A stretch of 14,610 bases of DNA from CAWFKW01 sp964568655. Lineage in GTDB: Bacteria > Bacteroidota > Ignavibacteria > Tepidaquicellales > OLB5. The stretch spans positions 1-14,610 of the forward strand of contig CAZMRG010000083.1 in the NCBI GenBank assembly GCA_964568655.1. Direction: 5' to 3'. Positions 13,028 through 14,610 of this stretch are shown piece after piece. The translations under genes were made by a program, and so were the position numbers. Below the pieces are notes generated by a model, which ran no database searches, had not been told where the DNA came from, and was given only the letters and a program-made list of their open reading frames with translations. Each line of letters opens with the position of its first letter. Position 1 is the stretch's first letter.

Positions 13028-13849
13028 ATGAGTACGATCACTACTAAAGATAACACTCAAATCTATTATAAGGATTGGGGGACGGGTCAGCCAATTGTAT
13101 TCTGCCATGGCTGGCCGCTCAATGCTGATGCCTGGGAATCCCAGATGGTCTTCCTTTTTGCTCATGGCTATCGTTGCATAGCTCATGACCGTCGCGGCCA
13201 CGGTCGATCCGGACAACCATCAAATGGCAACAATATGGATACATATGCTGCTGATCTTGCGGAACTATTCGAAGCGCTCGACTTAAAAGGTGCAACCCTG
13301 ATTGGTCATTCAACAGGCGGAGGTGAAGTTGCACGTTACATTGGGCAAAACGGCGCTTCACGAGTAGCTAAAATTGTTCTGATGGGATCAGTGACTCCAC
13401 TTATGTTGAAGACAAAAGCAAATCCCGGCGGACTACCCATCGAAAAGTTTAATGAAATCCGCGCCGGCGTAACTGCAGACCGGTCGAAGTTCTTTATGGA
13501 TCTGACCACTCCGTTTTTTGGGGCTAACCGCGAAGGACATAAAGTCACACAGGGAATGCGCGATGCCTTCTGGTTTCAGGGAATGCAAGGAGGATTATTG
13601 AACGAACTCGATTGTATCAAAGCTTTCTCGGAGACGGATTTTACAGAGGACTTGAAGAAATTTGACGTCCCCACACTGATCATTCATGGCGATGAGGACC
13701 AGATCGTACCGATCGCTGATTCAGCTTTGCTCACATCGAAACTGGTCAAAAACGCTGCATTGAAGATCTATACGGGCGGTCCACATGGTTTGACTGATAC
13801 AAACAAAGACCAGCTTAACGCAGACCTGCTGGCTTTCCTAAAAGTATAA
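13028..13849 (+). CDS. Alpha/beta hydrolase, non-heme chloroperoxidase/esterase type
   Basis: This 273-residue cytoplasmic alpha/beta hydrolase is full length for the family. The nucleophile elbow GHSTGGG places the catalytic Ser at 95. The acid is Asp224 in HGDEDQIVP and the base is His253 in GGPHGL. The HGWP segment (28-30) supplies the oxyanion region. The DRRGHGRS and YAADLAEL segments match the cofactor-free haloperoxidase/arylesterase subgroup closely. Such enzymes hydrolyse esters or form peracids; the natural substrate is not known. AAGGA lies 8 nt before the ATG. It is followed by the cupin gene after 82 nt in the same direction, so the two may be co-transcribed. The subgroup is widely shared between bacteria and often acquired laterally. 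Confidence 0.92.
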   Translation: MSTITTKDNTQIYYKDWGTGQPIVFCHGWPLNADAWESQMVFLFAHGYRCIAHDRRGHGRSGQPSNGNNMDTYAADLAELFEALDLKGATLIGHSTGGGEVARYIGQNGASRVAKIVLMGSVTPLMLKTKANPGGLPIEKFNEIRAGVTADRSKFFMDLTTPFFGANREGHKVTQGMRDAFWFQGMQGGLLNELDCIKAFSETDFTEDLKKFDVPTLIIHGDEDQIVPIADSALLTSKLVKNAALKIYTGGPHGLTDTNKDQLNADLLAFLKV

Positions 13850-13931
13850 AATAGTTCGGCTGGAAATAAATATCCGGAAAATCAGAATAAATAATTTTCA
13901 ATGAATTTTTAATCATAAGAAAGGTCATAGT

Positions 13932-14330
13932 ATGAAAGGATATAAATCAAACATCGAAAAGAGTACTTTGGGAAATAATAATTTCCGAAAAGTGTTGTAT
14001 ACCGCTCATCATATGCAACTTGTACTGATGAGCCTTAAACCCGGAGAGGAAATAGGAGCAGAAATTCATAAGGATTCTGATCAATTTTTCCGTTTTGAAG
14101 GGGGGACCGGGAAATGCATTATTGACGGGAATGAATATCAGGTGAAAGATGGAGATGTTATTATTGTTCCCGCAGGTGCAGAACATAATGTGATAAACGT
14201 GGAAAGCTCTAAAGAATTAAAAATGTATACTATCTATGCTCTGCCCAACCACCAGGATGGTGTGGTAAGGGCTACCAAAATAGATGCAGAAACCAATGAA
14301 GAAGAATTTGACGGTAAAACAACAGAATAA
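13932..14330 (+). CDS. Single-domain cupin protein
   Basis: This 132-residue cytoplasmic protein has one cupin fold. Motif 1 is GAEIHKDSDQFFRFEGGTG (residues 42-60), with His46 and Gln51 as likely metal ligands and Asp48 at the place of the second His. Motif 2 is PAGAEHNVIN (80-89) with His85. The start MKGYKSNIEKSTLGN..FRKVLYT and the later LYTIY-like ending (MYTIYALPNHQDG) match a widespread family of small cupins found in anaerobes and stress clusters, of unknown reaction. A C-terminal acidic tail (TNEEEFDG) follows. AAAGGT precedes the ATG. It follows the hydrolase gene and may share its transcript. Confidence 0.88.
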   Translation: MKGYKSNIEKSTLGNNNFRKVLYTAHHMQLVLMSLKPGEEIGAEIHKDSDQFFRFEGGTGKCIIDGNEYQVKDGDVIIVPAGAEHNVINVESSKELKMYTIYALPNHQDGVVRATKIDAETNEEEFDGKTTE

Positions 14331-14352
14331 GTAATTTCCAATATGTAGTAAA

Positions 14353-14419
14353 GACTGTTAATCAGAGGGTCGTAGGTCGCAGACCCGGCGAAGACGGGTT
14401 CAAGTCCTACCTCTGGAGC
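14353..14419 (+). pseudogene. Broken, interrupted 3' copy of tRNA-Asn
   Basis: Positions 14353-14377 are identical to 10714-10738 of the intact tRNA-Asn (anticodon arm through the 5' side of the T stem). Positions 14397-14419 match 10736-10758 at 22 of 23 bases. Between them 22 extra nt interrupt the T arm, flanked by GGT on both sides. The insert can form ACCCG/CGGGT. The acceptor, D arm and 5' anticodon strand are absent, so no cloverleaf is possible. It lies at the end of the + strand segment, as an attachment-site duplicate would, but the interruption is not typical. It could also be a decayed second tRNA-Asn. Confidence 0.75.
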
Positions 14420-14420
14420 A

Positions 14421-14452
14421 AAAAGTCCGCTATTGAGCGGGCTTTTGTTTTA
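14421..14452 (+). terminator. Rho-independent terminator after the tRNA remnant
   Basis: AAAAGTCCGCT (14421-14431) pairs with AGCGGGCTTTT (14436-14446), eleven pairs including one G-T, around ATTG, followed by GTTTTAT. It sits at the same relative place as the terminator after the intact tRNA, though the stem sequence differs. Confidence 0.85.
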
Positions 14453-14610
14453 TAAGCTCCTTATGTACATAACAGAGGTTGTTATCGGTAAACAAGATTG
14501 TTTTTTTTATTGTTATCTCCTGCTTTTGAGAAGAAAAGAGTTAGTCGTCAAAAGTCCCATTAGCGTGATGTAAGAAATTTTTTCCCACAGGGTACCCTGG
14601 AACCCTTCCT
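14453..14610. other. Right-end non-coding sequence with palindrome
   Basis: No gene is seen up to the window edge. An eight-T run lies at about 14501-14508. CAGGGTACCCTG (14588-14599) is a perfect 12-bp palindrome close to the end, and the following bases run outside the window. Confidence 0.4.

Noticed and set aside
10758..14352. Integrase or transposase inside the tRNA-bounded segment
   Set aside because: None of the open frames carries recombinase or transposase motifs; mobility can only be argued from the repeats.
1..14610. CRISPR array
   Set aside because: No regularly spaced direct repeats of suitable length are present; the only repeats are the tRNA copy, the promoter-like pair and the 11-bp tandem.

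Overview
The window looks like a chromosomal segment from a member of the Bacteroidota/Chlorobiota group, with an Ignavibacteria-like lineage as my best guess. This rests on three things. The tRNA gene is preceded by a Bacteroidota-style promoter (TTG, 20 nt, TATATTTG). The intergenic DNA is AT-rich and the proteins are rich in Lys and Asn. The electron-transfer genes resemble those of that group. No rRNA or taxonomic marker gene is present, so the placement is an inference.

Layout. (1) 2-961, + strand: the 3' part of an alginate-lyase-family gene cut by the window edge. (2) 1001-9631, - strand: a nine-gene respiratory cluster read right to left. Its order is a single-heme lipoprotein, two tandem paralogous cytochrome-porin fusions resembling Cyc2, a cupredoxin, a Tat-exported Rieske protein, a split cytochrome b (b6-like N-terminal half, then a subunit-IV-like half), an eight-heme cytochrome c and a single-heme cytochrome c lipoprotein. 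Most gaps are 0-60 nt and no convincing terminator lies inside. (3) 9834-10376, - strand: an unrecognised membrane-anchored or secreted protein. (4) 10684-10757, + strand: tRNA-Asn(GUU) with its own promoter and terminator. (5) 10816-14330, + strand: an AT-rich, sparsely coding segment with two very small stress-type proteins (a Lys-rich amphipathic peptide and an lmo0937-family membrane protein), a shortened UppS-like prenyltransferase, an alpha/beta hydrolase of the non-heme chloroperoxidase/esterase type and a cupin. (6) 14353-14452: a broken 3' copy of the same tRNA-Asn, interrupted by 22 nt and followed by a terminator.

How the genes may work together. The minus-strand cluster encodes the parts of a complete electron path between the cell surface and the quinone pool. 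The parts are outer-membrane heme-porin fusions, a surface or periplasmic lipoprotein cytochrome, soluble or anchored carriers (cupredoxin, monoheme and octaheme cytochromes) and a Rieske/cytochrome b quinol-oxidoreductase core. The direction of electron flow (extracellular Fe(II) or other donor oxidation, or quinol oxidation with extracellular disposal) cannot be read from the sequence. The most unusual details are the paired Cyc2-like porins next to a bc complex, an extra CX4CH motif inserted in one porin, the loss of the b6f-type cysteine in cytochrome b, and the 3.6-kb segment bracketed by an intact and a broken tRNA-Asn.
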